DNA from: Limnobacter olei
Lineage (GTDB): Bacteria > Pseudomonadota > Gammaproteobacteria > Burkholderiales > Burkholderiaceae_B
DNA length: 64,000 nt
Direction of reading: 5' to 3'
Assembly: GCF_029087225.1 (NCBI RefSeq)
Contig: NZ_JARFJD010000016.1
Location: 124,001-188,000 of the forward strand
Shown: positions 43,130 through 53,945 of the stretch, one piece after another
Layout: each line of letters starts with the position of its first letter
How positions within the stretch are numbered: position 1 is the first letter of the stretch
Notes under the pieces: generated by a model
The model's database searches: none
What the model saw: only the letters and a program-made list of their open reading frames with translations
Told to the model about the DNA's origin: nothing
Position numbers and translations under genes: made by a program

Positions 43130-45125
43130 GGGCTTGCTCCAGTTTCGTACGCGCGTCTTCGGTGCGGGCCACTTCATCGGCCTTGATGTAGAAGTCGCGT
43201 TTGTAATTGAATGTGTGGGCGATCACTGCCACCAGCAGTGCCACGGTACCGCCCGCAGCCAGCCACCAAATGTGCCACACCAAGGCAAAACCGATCACAG
43301 CGCTGATTGCCGAAATAATGAAGCCCGCAGCGGTGTTCTTGGGCATGTGAATATCGACAAAGCCACTGGTTGGTCGCTTGTAACCGTTTTTCTTCATGTC
43401 AGCCCACGCATCGGTGTCGTACACCACGGGAGTGAATGCAAAGTTGTACTCTGCAGGTGGGCTTGAAGTGGCCCACTCCAGCGTACGACCACCCCAGGGG
43501 TCACCGGTGGTGTCGCGCAACTTGGCGCGATCACGGTATGTGGCATAGAACTGCATGATCATGGCGGCAATACCCACTGCAATCATGGCTGCACCCAGGG
43601 CTGCAATCTGGAACCAGATTTGCAGGGATGGATCGTCAAACTGGCTCATGCGTCGCGTAACACCCATGAGGCCCAACACGTACAGCGGCATGAAGGCGAA
43701 GTAGAAACCGATCACCCAGAACCAGAAAGACACCTTGCCCCAAAATTCATTGAGCTTCACACCAAGCGCTTTGGGTGCCCAGAAGTTGATGGCTGCAAAC
43801 AGGCCAAACAACACGCCACCAATAATCACGTTGTGGAAGTGAGCAATCAGGAACAGGCTGTTGTGCAGCACAAAATCAGCAGGTGGTACGGCCAGCAATA
43901 CTCCTGTCATGCCACCGATCACGAAGGTAATCATGAAGGCAATGGTCCACATCATGGGCAACTCGAAACTGATCTTGCCTTTGTACATAGTGAACAGCCA
44001 GTTGAATATTTTCGCACCCGTGGGGATGGAAATAATCATGGTCGTGATGCCGAAGAAGGCGTTCACGCTCGCCCCACTGCCCATGGTGAAGAAATGGTGC
44101 AACCAAACCAGGTAAGAAAGAATGGTAATTACAACTGTGGCGTAAACCATGGAACTGTAACCAAACAGGCGCTTACGGCTGAACGTGGACACCACTTCAG
44201 AGAACACACCAAACAGCGGCAGAATCAGGATGTAAACCTCGGGGTGACCCCAAATCCAAATCAGGTTCACGTACATCATGGAGTTGCCGCCCAGGTCGTT
44301 CGTGAAGAAGTTGGTGCCCAAATAACGGTCCATGGTCAACATGCCCAATACGGCAGTCAATACTGGGAAGGCAGCAACAATCAACACGTTGGCGCACAGC
44401 GATGTCCAGGTGAAAATCGGCATTTTCATCAGGCTCATGCCGGGGGCACGCATTTTCACAATAGTCACAATCAGGTTCACACCCGACAGCAGGGTACCGA
44501 CCCCCGCGATTTGTAAGGCCCAGATGTAATAGTCGACCCCCACATACGGACTCTGGAAAATTCCAGACAAAGGTGGGTAGGCCAACCAGCCGGTCATGGC
44601 AAACTCGCCCACGAACAGGGATGCCATGATCAAAGCCGCACCCATGGCGGTCATCCAGAAGCTGAAGTTGTTCAGGAACGGGAACGCCACATCGCGTGCA
44701 CCAATTTGCAACGGGATCAGGTAGTTCATCAGGCCCGTGATCAAAGGCATGGCCACGAAAAAAATCATGATCACGCCATGGGCCGTGAAAATTTGATCAT
44801 AGTGGTGTGGCGGCAAGAAACCTTCATTTCCGTTGAAGGCGATGGCTTGTTGGGCACGCATCATGATGGCGTCTGCAAAGCCGCGCATCATCATGACTAG
44901 GCCTAGGATCATATACATAATGCCAATTTTCTTGTGGTCAATACTGGTGAACCAGTCGTTCCACAATGTGCCCCACAAACGATTTTTGTGAATCAGGGCC
45001 AGAAGAACAATCCCGAGTGTCGCGGCCACAGCCAGCGTACCCATGATGATGGGGTCGTAGTACGGAATCGCGTTGAGTGTTAGCCGCCCGAATATCGGGC
45101 TTGTTTCAATTGGATACTGAGTCAT
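43122..45125 (-). CDS. cyoB: Cytochrome o ubiquinol oxidase subunit I
   Basis: A 667-residue catalytic subunit started at ATG 45125 ([13 protein letters not shown]). Seen: heme and CuB ligands in [23 protein letters not shown] (with the His-Tyr cross-link pair), HHFFTMG, and [15 protein letters not shown]. Known: reduces oxygen to water with ubiquinol and pumps protons. It overlaps cyoA by about 20 bases. Extra C-terminal helices as in CyoB. Confidence 0.97.
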   Translation of the reverse strand: MTQYPIETSPIFGRLTLNAIPYYDPIIMGTLAVAATLGIVLLALIHKNRLWGTLWNDWFTSIDHKKIGIMYMILGLVMMMRGFADAIMMRAQQAIAFNGNEGFLPPHHYDQIFTAHGVIMIFFVAMPLITGLMNYLIPLQIGARDVAFPFLNNFSFWMTAMGAALIMASLFVGEFAMTGWLAYPPLSGIFQSPYVGVDYYIWALQIAGVGTLLSGVNLIVTIVKMRAPGMSLMKMPIFTWTSLCANVLIVAAFPVLTAVLGMLTMDRYLGTNFFTNDLGGNSMMYVNLIWIWGHPEVYILILPLFGVFSEVVSTFSRKRLFGYSSMVYATVVITILSYLVWLHHFFTMGSGASVNAFFGITTMIISIPTGAKIFNWLFTMYKGKISFELPMMWTIAFMITFVIGGMTGVLLAVPPADFVLHNSLFLIAHFHNVIIGGVLFGLFAAINFWAPKALGVKLNEFWGKVSFWFWVIGFYFAFMPLYVLGLMGVTRRMSQFDDPSLQIWFQIAALGAAMIAVGIAAMIMQFYATYRDRAKLRDTTGDPWGGRTLEWATSSPPAEYNFAFTPVVYDTDAWADMKKNGYKRPTSGFVDIHMPKNTAAGFIISAISAVIGFALVWHIWWLAAGGTVALLVAVIAHTFNYKRDFYIKADEVARTEDARTKLEQAHV

Positions 45126-46146
45126 AGCCGTTCTTCTTGGATGAAGTAATGAGTGGAAGCGCGTCCGCGTTGGGTGCAATGGTGCACATGGCTTCATTGA
45201 TCAGGATTGCCAGTTCGTCGGCTGACAAATTGGTGCGATTGCGCATGGAATCCGCCATCATTTGTGTATCCATACACACCGTGCCTTCGACTACGCAACG
45301 GTTCACAATGGCGTGAAACAGGTTTTGCTCCACCTTGCCGTAGTACTCCACGGGGTGCTTGGTGGTGGGCTTTTCGAGTTCAAGGTAGGCCGCACGGTCC
45401 AACTCTTTGCCATACGATTTGTTGCGTGCTACCCAATTGTCAAACTCGTCTTGGCTCACGCCGCGGTATTTGAAACGCATGTGTGAGAAACCGGCACCAC
45501 TGTAATTGGCCGAAAAACCTTCCCACTCGCCTTGCTCGTTGATCACCGCATTCAGAGTAGTTTCCATGCCGGGCATGGAGTAAATTTGACCGGCCAGCGC
45601 AGGAATGTAGAACGAATTCATGACGGTGCTGGAAGTAATCTTGAAGCGCACGGGTACATTCACGGGAGTTACCAGCTCATTCACGGTCGCAATTCCTTGC
45701 TCTGGGTAAATGAACAACCACTTCCAGTCCAGCGATGTAACCTGCACAACCAGTGGCTTGTGGTCGGCTGGCAGCGGTGTGCTCGCGTCAATCCGATCCA
45801 ATGGGCGATAGGGGTCGAGTTTGTGGGTACTTACCCAAGTGACCAAACCCAGGATGATAATGATCAGCAAGGGCGCGCCCCAAATCACCAGCTCCAGCTT
45901 GGTAGAGTGGTCCCATTCAGGATCGTACTCGGCTTGTGAGTTGGCTTTGCGATACTTCCAGGCAAAAAAACAGGTGAGAAAAATGACCGGCACAATGATG
46001 ATCAACATCAACACTGTGGACAGTACGATCAAATCGGCCTGTTGCGATGCAATGTCTCCCTTGGGATTCATCACAATGGTGTTACAACCTGCAAGCAGGA
46101 AAAGCGGCACCAGCAACAAAAGACTACGTTTCAGTGGCTTGAACAT
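45106..46146 (-). CDS. cyoA: Cytochrome o ubiquinol oxidase subunit II
   Basis: A 346-residue lipoprotein started at ATG 46146. Seen: a lipobox (LFLLAGC), two membrane helices, and a cupredoxin domain without the CuA ligands ([39 protein letters not shown]), which identifies a quinol rather than cytochrome c oxidase. First gene of cyoABCD, divergent from the MFS transporter gene. Confidence 0.96.
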   Translation of the reverse strand: MFKPLKRSLLLLVPLFLLAGCNTIVMNPKGDIASQQADLIVLSTVLMLIIIVPVIFLTCFFAWKYRKANSQAEYDPEWDHSTKLELVIWGAPLLIIIILGLVTWVSTHKLDPYRPLDRIDASTPLPADHKPLVVQVTSLDWKWLFIYPEQGIATVNELVTPVNVPVRFKITSSTVMNSFYIPALAGQIYSMPGMETTLNAVINEQGEWEGFSANYSGAGFSHMRFKYRGVSQDEFDNWVARNKSYGKELDRAAYLELEKPTTKHPVEYYGKVEQNLFHAIVNRCVVEGTVCMDTQMMADSMRNRTNLSADELAILINEAMCTIAPNADALPLITSSKKNGYDSVSN

Positions 46147-46302
46147 AATACCCAGCACAGTTAGGAAATGATTTCATGCTAATTTACTGACATGGGGTGG
46201 CGCTGGGCATTGGACATATTGTCCCAGTTGGCAAATTTCACTTTCAACCCATTGAAAATAAAAATAATATTGTCGCAAGCAAAGATTCGAGGAGAACTTC
46301 AA

Positions 46303-47622
46303 ATGTCCGGCACAAGTACAATTCACGCAGAACAGGGCGTCACACCGGGCCACCATGGCAGCAACAGCAACGTTACGCCTGGAGAAATTGCCATTGGAGT
46401 GGTGATCGGTCGGGCTTCTGAATATTTTGATTTTTTTGTGTACGCAATTGCTTCGGTGTTGGTGTTTCCGGCGGTGTTTTTCCCGTTTGAAGATCCGCTC
46501 ACCGGCACCCTCTACTCTTTCCTGATTTTTTCATTTGCTTTCATCGCCCGCCCGTTGGGCACTGTGGCTTTGATGATGGTGCAACAAAAATTCGGGCGAG
46601 AAACCAAATTGACCGTGGCCCTGTTCATGCTGGGCATTTCCACGGCAGGGATTGCATTCTTACCCAGCTACGCGTCGCTGGGCGCTGCTGCCATTGTGTT
46701 ACTGGCCGTGCTTCGAATTGGTCAAGGCCTGGCTTTTGGCGGTTCATGGGATGGTTTGCCTTCACTCTTGGCCTTAAATGCCCCTGAAAACAAACGTGGC
46801 TGGTACGCCATGTTGGGCCAACTGGGAGCCCCAATCGGCTTCATCATCGCGGCTGGTTTGTTTGCCTATCTGTTGTCTGCGTTATCGACAGCCGACTTCC
46901 TGGACTGGGGCTGGCGTTACCCCTTTTACGTGGCATTTGCCATCAACGTGGTGGCCCTGTTTGCACGCCTGCGCTTGGTGGCCACCAGTGAATACGCACG
47001 CTTGCTCGAAGAGCGCGAACTACAACCTGTGAAAGTGACTGAAATTGTTGGATCGCAAGGCCACAATATTTTGGTGGGTGCTTTGGCTGCATTGGCCAGT
47101 TACGCGCTGTTCCACGTGGTTACCGTGTTTCCGCTGTCCTGGATTGCCCTGCACTCCGAGCGCTCTATTTCTGAATTCCTGGTCATTCAAATTGCAGGGG
47201 CGGTGTTGGCAGCCGGTGCGGTGGTACTCAGTGGCGTGATCGCCGACAAACTGGGTCGCAGAAACACCCTGGGCTTCCTGGCAATTTTGATTGCTTTGTT
47301 TAGCTTCTTCGTGCCCCACATGATGGGCGGTGGCGACAACGGGCAAACCGCATTTATCCTGATCGGTTTCGTTCTGCTGGGTTTGTCGTATGGCCAGGCA
47401 GCTGGTGCAGTAACCGCCAACTTCAAGGCCAAGTACCGCTACATGGGTGCTGCGCTTACCTCCGATTTGGCCTGGCTAGTGGGCGCGGGTTTTGCGCCAC
47501 TGGTGGCCTTGGGTTTGGCTGCGCATTTCGGTTTGGAATACGTCAGCCTTTACCTGCTTTCAGGCGCTGTGGGGTCACTTGCTGCGCTTAGCCTGAACCG
47601 TGCACTTGAACTGAAAGACTAA
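46303..47622 (+). CDS. MFS transporter of the metabolite:H+ symporter type
   Basis: A 439-residue protein started at ATG 46303 with GGAG upstream. Seen: about 12 membrane helices, the N-terminal pattern GEIAIGVVIGRASEYFDFFVYAIAS typical of ProP/MHS permeases, and the loop FGRETKLTVALFMLGIST. The substrate cannot be told; MHS members carry small organic acids, betaines or sugars acids. It is divergent from cyoA and 13 bases before the nitronate monooxygenase gene. Confidence 0.88.
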   Translation: MSGTSTIHAEQGVTPGHHGSNSNVTPGEIAIGVVIGRASEYFDFFVYAIASVLVFPAVFFPFEDPLTGTLYSFLIFSFAFIARPLGTVALMMVQQKFGRETKLTVALFMLGISTAGIAFLPSYASLGAAAIVLLAVLRIGQGLAFGGSWDGLPSLLALNAPENKRGWYAMLGQLGAPIGFIIAAGLFAYLLSALSTADFLDWGWRYPFYVAFAINVVALFARLRLVATSEYARLLEERELQPVKVTEIVGSQGHNILVGALAALASYALFHVVTVFPLSWIALHSERSISEFLVIQIAGAVLAAGAVVLSGVIADKLGRRNTLGFLAILIALFSFFVPHMMGGGDNGQTAFILIGFVLLGLSYGQAAGAVTANFKAKYRYMGAALTSDLAWLVGAGFAPLVALGLAAHFGLEYVSLYLLSGAVGSLAALSLNRALELKD

Positions 47623-47635
47623 AGCTGAAAGTAAT

Positions 47636-48661
47636 ATGATTTTCAACACGCAATACCCGCTTGTGCAGGCGCCCATGGCGGGTGTGCAAACCAGTGCGCT
47701 GTGCATTGCGGTCAGCAATGCCGGCGGCTTGGGCTCCCTGCCCTGCGCCATGCTCACTGCCAGCCAACTTCGCACCGAATTGCTGGCCATCCAGGAAGGC
47801 ACCAAGAGGCCTTACAACGTTAATTTTTTTGCCCATACTCCACCGGAAATAGACGCGGCGCGCAACCTGAAATGGAAAAACGCACTGGCACCTTATTACA
47901 GTGAAATGGGCTTGAACATTGAAGAGTTTCCAAGTGGCCAGGGCCGAACACCGTTCAATGCGGAATCAGCTGAACTGCTCGAGGAATTCAAGCCGCCCTA
48001 CGTCAGCTTTCATTTTGGTTTGCCCAAACCTGAATTGCTCAAACGCGTGAAAGCCATGGGCGCACAAATTATTTCATCAGCCACTACGGTTGAAGAGGCA
48101 CTTTGGCTTCAAGCCCAAGGTTGCGACTTCATCATCGCCCAAGGTTTGGAAGCTGGCGGACATCGCGGACACTTTCTGAACCATGATTTGAACCTGCAAA
48201 TGGGCACATTTGCGCTGTTGCCGCAAATCGTCAAAGCTGTAAATGTACCCGTGATAGCCGCTGGAGGAATTGCCAGTTCAAAGGGCGTAGCAGCAGCCAT
48301 GGCTTTGGGTGCAGGTGCAGTGCAAGTCGGTACCGCCTACCTGCTGGCACCGGAATGCAGCACCAGCGCCATTCACAGAAAAGCCTTGCAAAGTGAGGCT
48401 GCACGCCACACGGCACTGACCAACCTGTTCAGTGGCAGGCCCGCACGCGGCATTGTGAACCGGGTGATGCGTGAACTGGGTGCCCTGTCTGAATTCCCAC
48501 CCGAATTTCCATTGGCCACACCCGGTATTGCGCCACTGCGGGCCAAGGCAGAAAGCATGGGTTCAGGCGACTTTTCACCCCTGTGGGCCGGGCAAAATGC
48601 CAGTGAATGTAAAAATGCGAGCGCTGCGATGATTACCCACGAGCTCGCGCAGGGGTTTTAG
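47636..48661 (+). CDS. Nitronate monooxygenase family protein
   Basis: A 341-residue FMN-binding TIM barrel. Seen: PLVQAPMAGVQTSALCIAVSNAGGLGSLP, the flavin-binding GLEAGGHRG, AAGGIASSKGVAAAMALGAGAVQVGTAYL. Known of the family: oxidises alkyl nitronates such as propionate 3-nitronate; some homologues are enoyl reductases. The start follows the MFS gene closely, so they may be one transcript. Confidence 0.88.
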   Translation: MIFNTQYPLVQAPMAGVQTSALCIAVSNAGGLGSLPCAMLTASQLRTELLAIQEGTKRPYNVNFFAHTPPEIDAARNLKWKNALAPYYSEMGLNIEEFPSGQGRTPFNAESAELLEEFKPPYVSFHFGLPKPELLKRVKAMGAQIISSATTVEEALWLQAQGCDFIIAQGLEAGGHRGHFLNHDLNLQMGTFALLPQIVKAVNVPVIAAGGIASSKGVAAAMALGAGAVQVGTAYLLAPECSTSAIHRKALQSEAARHTALTNLFSGRPARGIVNRVMRELGALSEFPPEFPLATPGIAPLRAKAESMGSGDFSPLWAGQNASECKNASAAMITHELAQGF

Positions 48662-48747
48662 AGCAGGAATAAACCGGCTAAGTCCTGCATCCAAAAGGGT
48701 ATTTTGGAAGTATAAATAGCATATACATCCAATAATATCCGCGAGAC

Positions 48748-49401
48748 ATGCACCACCCCTTTCAGACCTCAAGGCGCAAACGCGCCCTGTTTGTGTTGTG
48801 TGCCGCCGTTCTACTGGCGGCCTTGGGGTTCTTCGCTTACAAACTCTCGGGAAAATCTGCCAATACAGTCCACCCGATTGACTCGGGATTCGCAAGAAGC
48901 ATGCTTCTGCACCACGCGCAGGCCATTCAAATGTCGATGATGATGCGCGGTGCCGCTTCACCTGAAATTCAGGCTTTGGCGCAATCCATCATCATGAAAC
49001 AAACCCGTGAAATGGGTGTGATGGAAGGCTGGTTAACCGCCTGGAACGAACCCGTGATGATGGATGGCCCACCCATGGCCTGGGTTGAAAATGCCACCAA
49101 TGTGCGCCACCTTGACGATCAGCTTTATCAGGCCCAATGCAAGGCCGATGGCGGTGCCATGGCCGGTGTGGCCACACCCGAACAACTTGAACAACTCAAA
49201 AACGCCAGTGGCATTGAGAAAGAAGTTTTGTTTTTGGAGCTGATGCTGGCCCACCACCGCGCCGCAATTCCCATGGCCTGGTTTGCAAACCGCAACGGTG
49301 AAACAAGCCTGGTCAAAGCCCTGGCCAGCGCCATGATTCGCGACCAAGGCATGGAAATTGGCTGGATCCAATTGAAATTACAACAACTCAAAAAATCCTG
49401 A
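48748..49401 (+). CDS. DUF305 family exported protein
   Basis: A 217-residue protein. Seen: a basic N-terminus (RRKRALF) with one hydrophobic signal/anchor, then the ferritin-like helical DUF305 core with His/Met motifs (MLLHHAQAIQMSMMM, MLAHHRAAIPMAW). Known of the family: linked by context to metal, especially copper, handling; function not established. Two small inverted repeats in the 86-bp gap upstream may end the preceding transcript. Confidence 0.85.
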   Translation: MHHPFQTSRRKRALFVLCAAVLLAALGFFAYKLSGKSANTVHPIDSGFARSMLLHHAQAIQMSMMMRGAASPEIQALAQSIIMKQTREMGVMEGWLTAWNEPVMMDGPPMAWVENATNVRHLDDQLYQAQCKADGGAMAGVATPEQLEQLKNASGIEKEVLFLELMLAHHRAAIPMAWFANRNGETSLVKALASAMIRDQGMEIGWIQLKLQQLKKS

Positions 49402-49420
49402 ACTGGAGACATTCCTCATC

Positions 49421-50890
49421 ATGTTGAAAAAACCGACACAAGTGGTACTGGCTGCCTTGTTGTTACCTACACTGGTAGCAGGTTGTCTGGGTGGTTCAGA
49501 CAGCAGCAGTTCAATCGGCGGCGGGCGAACAAACCCAAGCCAGGTGGTGGATGGTTTGAATGTAACTGCCACGCCACAGGGTCGCTGTGGGCCCGGTTCA
49601 CGGCAGGAAACAGGCATGCAGGGCCGGGTGTCACAGGCAGATCACGATGCGGGTTTGGCCGCGGCAGGCTTTACTTGCAACACACAAATGGTGGGCTCGT
49701 TCGCGCCTGAACGCGTGATCGGTACCGTTGGTGGTTTCAAAGTTGAACGCTACCGTGACAAAGCTGGACGCGATTGCGCGTTCGCAGACAGCACCTTGCT
49801 GTTCCCCACCAATATTCTGGACATGGAACTGGGCGTGAATGTGTTCGACATGAGCGATCCAAGCAATCCGGTGCGTACTGCGCGCCTTGTTACGCCTGCC
49901 ATGCTGTCGCCGCATGAATCGCTGGTGGTGAGCCAAGAAGGTGGTGTGTTGGCAGCCGTGTTGGGTAACCCCGCATTTGGCCCAGGCATTGTGGACATTT
50001 ACGATGTATCAGAAGACTGCCGCAACCCCGTGTTGAAATCGTCCACACCCTTGGGCCTGTTTGGTCATGAAAGCGGTATTTCGCCGGATGGCAAAACATT
50101 TTTCTCGGGTTCACCCTCCACCTCCACACTGGTGGCGCTCGACATTTCCAACCCCAGCCTGCCGCGCCCATTGTGGGCCGGGCAATATTCATCACATGGC
50201 TTGTCAATCAGCCCTGACGGCAACCGCGCCTATGTAGCCAGCATCGGCGACCCAGCAGGCATGTTGATTCTGGATATTTCAGAAATTCAGGCTCGCAAAG
50301 CCAACCCGCAAGTACGTGAAGTTTCACGACTGACTTGGGACACTGTAACCATTCCACAAAACGCCATCCCTTTTACTAGAAACGGCAAGCAATATGTGAT
50401 GGAGGTGGATGAGTATTCCGGTGGCAACAACGGACCCTTGCCTGTGGGTGCAAACGGTCCCAATGTAGGTGCTGCGCGAATTATTGACATTTCAGATGAG
50501 TCAAAACCCAAAGTTGTGTCAAACCTGCGACTGGATGTTCACAACATTGCGAACCGCGAAGAAATTGCCAGTGACCCCGGCGCACAGAACCCCACAGGCG
50601 GGTACGCTGGGCACTACTGCAACATGCCTACGCGCGTGAACCCCACCATCGTGGCATGCAGCATGATCTTGTCGGGTCTGCGGATTTTCGACATTCGAGA
50701 CCCTGCCAATCCTGTTGAAGTGGCCTACTTCAACGCGCCTGTGAAGCCGCGTGTGTTAACGTTGCCCGCACCAGCCAGCAACTGGGCCATGTCCAGCCCG
50801 GCTTTTGTACCCGAGCGCAAGGAAATTTGGTACACCGATGGCTATCAGGGCTTTTATGTGGTCAAAGTAACTAACAACGCATGGAAATAA
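49421..50890 (+). CDS. LVIVD-repeat lipoprotein (beta-propeller)
   Basis: A 489-residue protein. Seen: a lipobox (LVAGC), followed by beta-propeller-like repeats of the LVIVD type (VFDMSDPSNPVRTARL, IVDIYDVSEDCRNPVLKS, LVALDISNPSLPRPLWAG, IFDIRDPANPVEVAYF). Cysteine pairs suggest periplasmic or surface disulfides. It follows the DUF305 gene by 19 bases. Function unknown; such proteins usually act as exposed binding propellers. Confidence 0.82.
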   Translation: MLKKPTQVVLAALLLPTLVAGCLGGSDSSSSIGGGRTNPSQVVDGLNVTATPQGRCGPGSRQETGMQGRVSQADHDAGLAAAGFTCNTQMVGSFAPERVIGTVGGFKVERYRDKAGRDCAFADSTLLFPTNILDMELGVNVFDMSDPSNPVRTARLVTPAMLSPHESLVVSQEGGVLAAVLGNPAFGPGIVDIYDVSEDCRNPVLKSSTPLGLFGHESGISPDGKTFFSGSPSTSTLVALDISNPSLPRPLWAGQYSSHGLSISPDGNRAYVASIGDPAGMLILDISEIQARKANPQVREVSRLTWDTVTIPQNAIPFTRNGKQYVMEVDEYSGGNNGPLPVGANGPNVGAARIIDISDESKPKVVSNLRLDVHNIANREEIASDPGAQNPTGGYAGHYCNMPTRVNPTIVACSMILSGLRIFDIRDPANPVEVAYFNAPVKPRVLTLPAPASNWAMSSPAFVPERKEIWYTDGYQGFYVVKVTNNAWK

Positions 50891-50904
50891 TTCAAACGGA
50901 AATT

Positions 50905-51684
50905 ATGTCAATGAACTTTCAGTATCTCAATCTAGAGGTGGCCGAACGCGTGGCCACAGTCACCATCAACCGCCCAGACAAAGGCAATGCACTGGCCCCC
51001 GATGTACTGGAGGAAGTGACACACATGTTCAACGCACTGGGTGCGCGACAAGACGTGAATGTCATTGTATTCACCGGAGGTGAGCGCTACTTTTCAGCAG
51101 GCTTTGACTTGAATGAAATTCGCAAGCTTGAGAAAGTCAGCAATGAAGCGTACACCGCCCTGTTTCACCGCGCATATCGCGCGATTCTGTTTTGTGAGCA
51201 GCCCGTAATATGCGCCGTGGGTGGTGCAGCAATTGCTGGCGGCTTTGATTTGACCATGATGTGCGACATTCGCTATGCATCCACCCGTGCCAAATTCGGC
51301 CAACGTGAAATTGTGCTGTCATTGACCCCCATCATGGACCCGCTGTGGCGCATCATCGGCATGGGCCGCGCCAAGGAAGTGGCACTAACAGGTCGTATTT
51401 ACGATGCGGCAGAAGCCGAGCGCATGGGCTATGTCAGCAAGGTGTTTCCAGAAGGCGAATTGCTCAGCTCCGTTGCGCAAATTGCGCGTGAAATGGCGCA
51501 ATACGACCGCGCCTGTCTGGCTGAAACGAAACGACTGTCCAATGTGGTGTTGAACCAGGATTTGGACATGTCCATGCGCACGCAGGAATGGTTGTTCAGA
51601 AGTTACATTGGTTCAGAAGACAATCACCAACGCATTGACGCGCTGCAGTCGCAATTGGCTGCAGCACGAAAAGCAAAAAGTTAA
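50905..51684 (+). CDS. Enoyl-CoA hydratase/isomerase family protein
   Basis: A 259-residue crotonase-fold protein. ATG 50905 is chosen with GGAA upstream. Seen: VTINRPDKGNALAPDV, the oxyanion-hole FTGGERYFSAGFDLNEIRK and AAIAGGFDLTMMCDIRYAS. The second catalytic Glu of hydratases is not obvious, so the reaction may be isomerase- or hydrolase-like. Substrate unknown. Confidence 0.88.
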   Translation: MSMNFQYLNLEVAERVATVTINRPDKGNALAPDVLEEVTHMFNALGARQDVNVIVFTGGERYFSAGFDLNEIRKLEKVSNEAYTALFHRAYRAILFCEQPVICAVGGAAIAGGFDLTMMCDIRYASTRAKFGQREIVLSLTPIMDPLWRIIGMGRAKEVALTGRIYDAAEAERMGYVSKVFPEGELLSSVAQIAREMAQYDRACLAETKRLSNVVLNQDLDMSMRTQEWLFRSYIGSEDNHQRIDALQSQLAAARKAKS

Positions 51685-51690
51685 ACCCGT

Positions 51691-52506
51691 TCAACTGTAG
51701 CGCGCGAACTCTACAGGGTCGTGCGCGCAAAACAGCTCAACTTCATCGCCGCTACTTTTCACCAACTCACGCAAACGTGCCTGGGTCGCCACACGTTCGG
51801 CAGGCAGTGTTTGCACAAGCTTTTCAAAGAAAGCCACGCCAGCCGGCATGGGGTCCTCGTGCTTCAAGGCCACCTCACTTCGGTGAAAGTATGCGTCGCC
51901 ACAATGCAAAAGCCACTTGTTGCCGTTCTTCACCGCCACACCCACATGCCCTCGAGTGTGTCCAATCAACGGCACCATCAGCAATTCCACACCGGCAATC
52001 GGTCGAATGGCCTGAAAGCCAAACCAGGTTTCAGTGGGTTTCTCGTGAATGTTCCATTTGGGCTTGTGTTCAAACTGCGCTTTTCTGAATCGCAATGAAT
52101 CGCGCAGGCTTGGGTTTATTGCGTGACGATGCTCGGGCTCGAACACATGCACTTGCGCGTCGGGAAAATCACTCAAGCCCCCAGCATGATCCAGATCAAG
52201 GTGAGTGGGCACAATGTGCTTGACATCGCCGGGCTTCAAACCCAAAGCCCTGATCTGCTCAATCGCTGTTTCTTCAAGGCGCAGCTGAGGAGCCAGCATG
52301 GCCACAAAGCCAGCGCCCAAGCGTCGGTTGGGCTCTAATACGTCGCCTGTACCTAAACCAGTATCGACGAGAATCAGGCCTTCTTCGCTTTCAACCACCA
52401 GGCAATGACAAACCATTTCAGCCCTTTCAAAAAAACCACCACTGCCATTGATCAAACGTTTGCAAATCGGGCACATGGTGCCGCAATTCATGTGGTGAAT
52501 TTTCAT
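51691..52506 (-). CDS. MBL-fold metallo-hydrolase
   Basis: A 271-residue protein. Seen: the metal-binding THLDLDHAGG, ILVDTGLGTGD, and later ligands in PLIGHTRGHVGV and LLHCGDAYFH. A Cys-rich N-terminus (MNCGTMCPICKRLI) is notable. It resembles AHL-lactonase-like members, but the substrate is unknown. Convergent with the enoyl-CoA hydratase gene. Confidence 0.88.
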   Translation of the reverse strand: MKIHHMNCGTMCPICKRLINGSGGFFERAEMVCHCLVVESEEGLILVDTGLGTGDVLEPNRRLGAGFVAMLAPQLRLEETAIEQIRALGLKPGDVKHIVPTHLDLDHAGGLSDFPDAQVHVFEPEHRHAINPSLRDSLRFRKAQFEHKPKWNIHEKPTETWFGFQAIRPIAGVELLMVPLIGHTRGHVGVAVKNGNKWLLHCGDAYFHRSEVALKHEDPMPAGVAFFEKLVQTLPAERVATQARLRELVKSSGDEVELFCAHDPVEFARYS

Positions 52507-52535
52507 GGTTCAAATTCCGTGTAGTTGTGGTGGGT

Positions 52536-53858
52536 TCAGTTTAAATTGCAACGCAACAACATTGCATCTATATCCACTTCATCGCCCATGGCCGTGAAGC
52601 CCAGCGAATTCGGATGCAGCAAATCCGGGATGTACAAGGCTGCATTGGGCAAAGGTGTACCTGGTGCGGCAAGCACCTTGTCAAAATCAACGACACCATC
52701 AATCAAAGGCGTGCTGCGAATCCAGGTATTGATTTTCTGACGCTCGGGTTCTTTCACTGTAGGGCCATCAGGAAACCATCCAAAAGCAACATCCGCGCGC
52801 GGCGGTATGGTACCCATGAATACGCACAAGCCACTTGAACGCGCCTGCTGAATCAATTGCTGGTAGGCCTGAATAACGGGTTCGGCTTTCACATCAGCTC
52901 CCAGGTCATTGGTGCCTTCAAAAATGACCACTGCCTTCACACCGGCACGGTCAAGCACATCCCGCTGAAAACGCTCAATCAAGGGTGGTCCTGCAAATCC
53001 GTTTCTTGCATTGGTCACAGTGTTGCTGTTGATCCCTTGATTCAACACTGCCACATTCGCATTCTGCGCATTCAAGCGAGTGGCCAAGCGGTCTGTCCAG
53101 CGTTGGTTTAGTACCTGCATAAACCCATCGGTGATTGAGTCACCAATGGCCACAATTGCGCCCTTGGCTTCAGGATTGAAAGCGTCAAGACCAGAAATAA
53201 AGAACCAGCCCACTGACACCTGCTGAAACGAAGTACCCACAGAATCGTCAGTGACATCTCCACTGTTGTGCGGGCTGATGTACTGCGGACCAAAACTGAC
53301 CGCATGCCAGGTCATGGGGCCGCTTTCGCCTGCCACGTGAAACGTCACAGCCAAATCTTCTTGAGCCCCAAATTCAAATGCAGCTACATCGGTAATCAAT
53401 TCCTGCCCCGGCATGGCCACACCGAAATCTCGACCATTCACTGTCAGCGCAACCTGTGTCGCCTCATCGATAATGGGCAGCAAAGGATTGCCTTTGGCAA
53501 TTGAAATATTCTCAAACCGCACCGGTTGAGTACCCATGAGATTGGAAAGCCGGATACGTACCGCCTGCCCGCCCAGCGTGGGATTGATGATCATCCTAAA
53601 GCTTCGATTAACCGCCTGATCACCGGGAAAGTTTGCCAACTCTGGGGCACCAGGCAGTGGGATATTCTCTTGAGTGAGTGGCCCGAGCGGATAGGGTCCA
53701 TAAGGCGCCGTTGACCATACACCCACCATATTGGCCTGCGCCTCGCGCAGATCAACCCGTGACGCTGCAGAAGGGCTGGTGCTACCACTGCCGCCAAGAC
53801 AAGCACCCAACAGCGCCGACACGGCCATCAGACCGAGCGCTTTTAACAGCAATTTCAT
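52536..53858 (-). CDS. SGNH/GDSL-family lipoprotein hydrolase
   Basis: A 440-residue exported esterase-like protein. Seen: a lipobox (LLGAC), an N-terminal beta-rich domain (about 30-215), then the SGNH core: block I IVAIGDSITDG with the Ser nucleophile, block III FEGTNDLG, and the C-terminal DLLHPNSLG with catalytic Asp and His. It could act on cell wall or extracellular esters; the substrate is unknown. Confidence 0.87.
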   Translation of the reverse strand: MKLLLKALGLMAVSALLGACLGGSGSTSPSAASRVDLREAQANMVGVWSTAPYGPYPLGPLTQENIPLPGAPELANFPGDQAVNRSFRMIINPTLGGQAVRIRLSNLMGTQPVRFENISIAKGNPLLPIIDEATQVALTVNGRDFGVAMPGQELITDVAAFEFGAQEDLAVTFHVAGESGPMTWHAVSFGPQYISPHNSGDVTDDSVGTSFQQVSVGWFFISGLDAFNPEAKGAIVAIGDSITDGFMQVLNQRWTDRLATRLNAQNANVAVLNQGINSNTVTNARNGFAGPPLIERFQRDVLDRAGVKAVVIFEGTNDLGADVKAEPVIQAYQQLIQQARSSGLCVFMGTIPPRADVAFGWFPDGPTVKEPERQKINTWIRSTPLIDGVVDFDKVLAAPGTPLPNAALYIPDLLHPNSLGFTAMGDEVDIDAMLLRCNLN

Positions 53859-53945
53859 GACCTTCCGTCTCCGCAGGCTGTTTTGTGCAGCTCGAAATAT
53901 TGATGGATTTGATCCAACTTGTACTGAAATGCAAAGCCTACAGAT

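Noticed and set aside
43620-44516. 298-codon plus-strand frame
   Set aside because: Antisense to cyoB with His/Gln-rich shadow composition.
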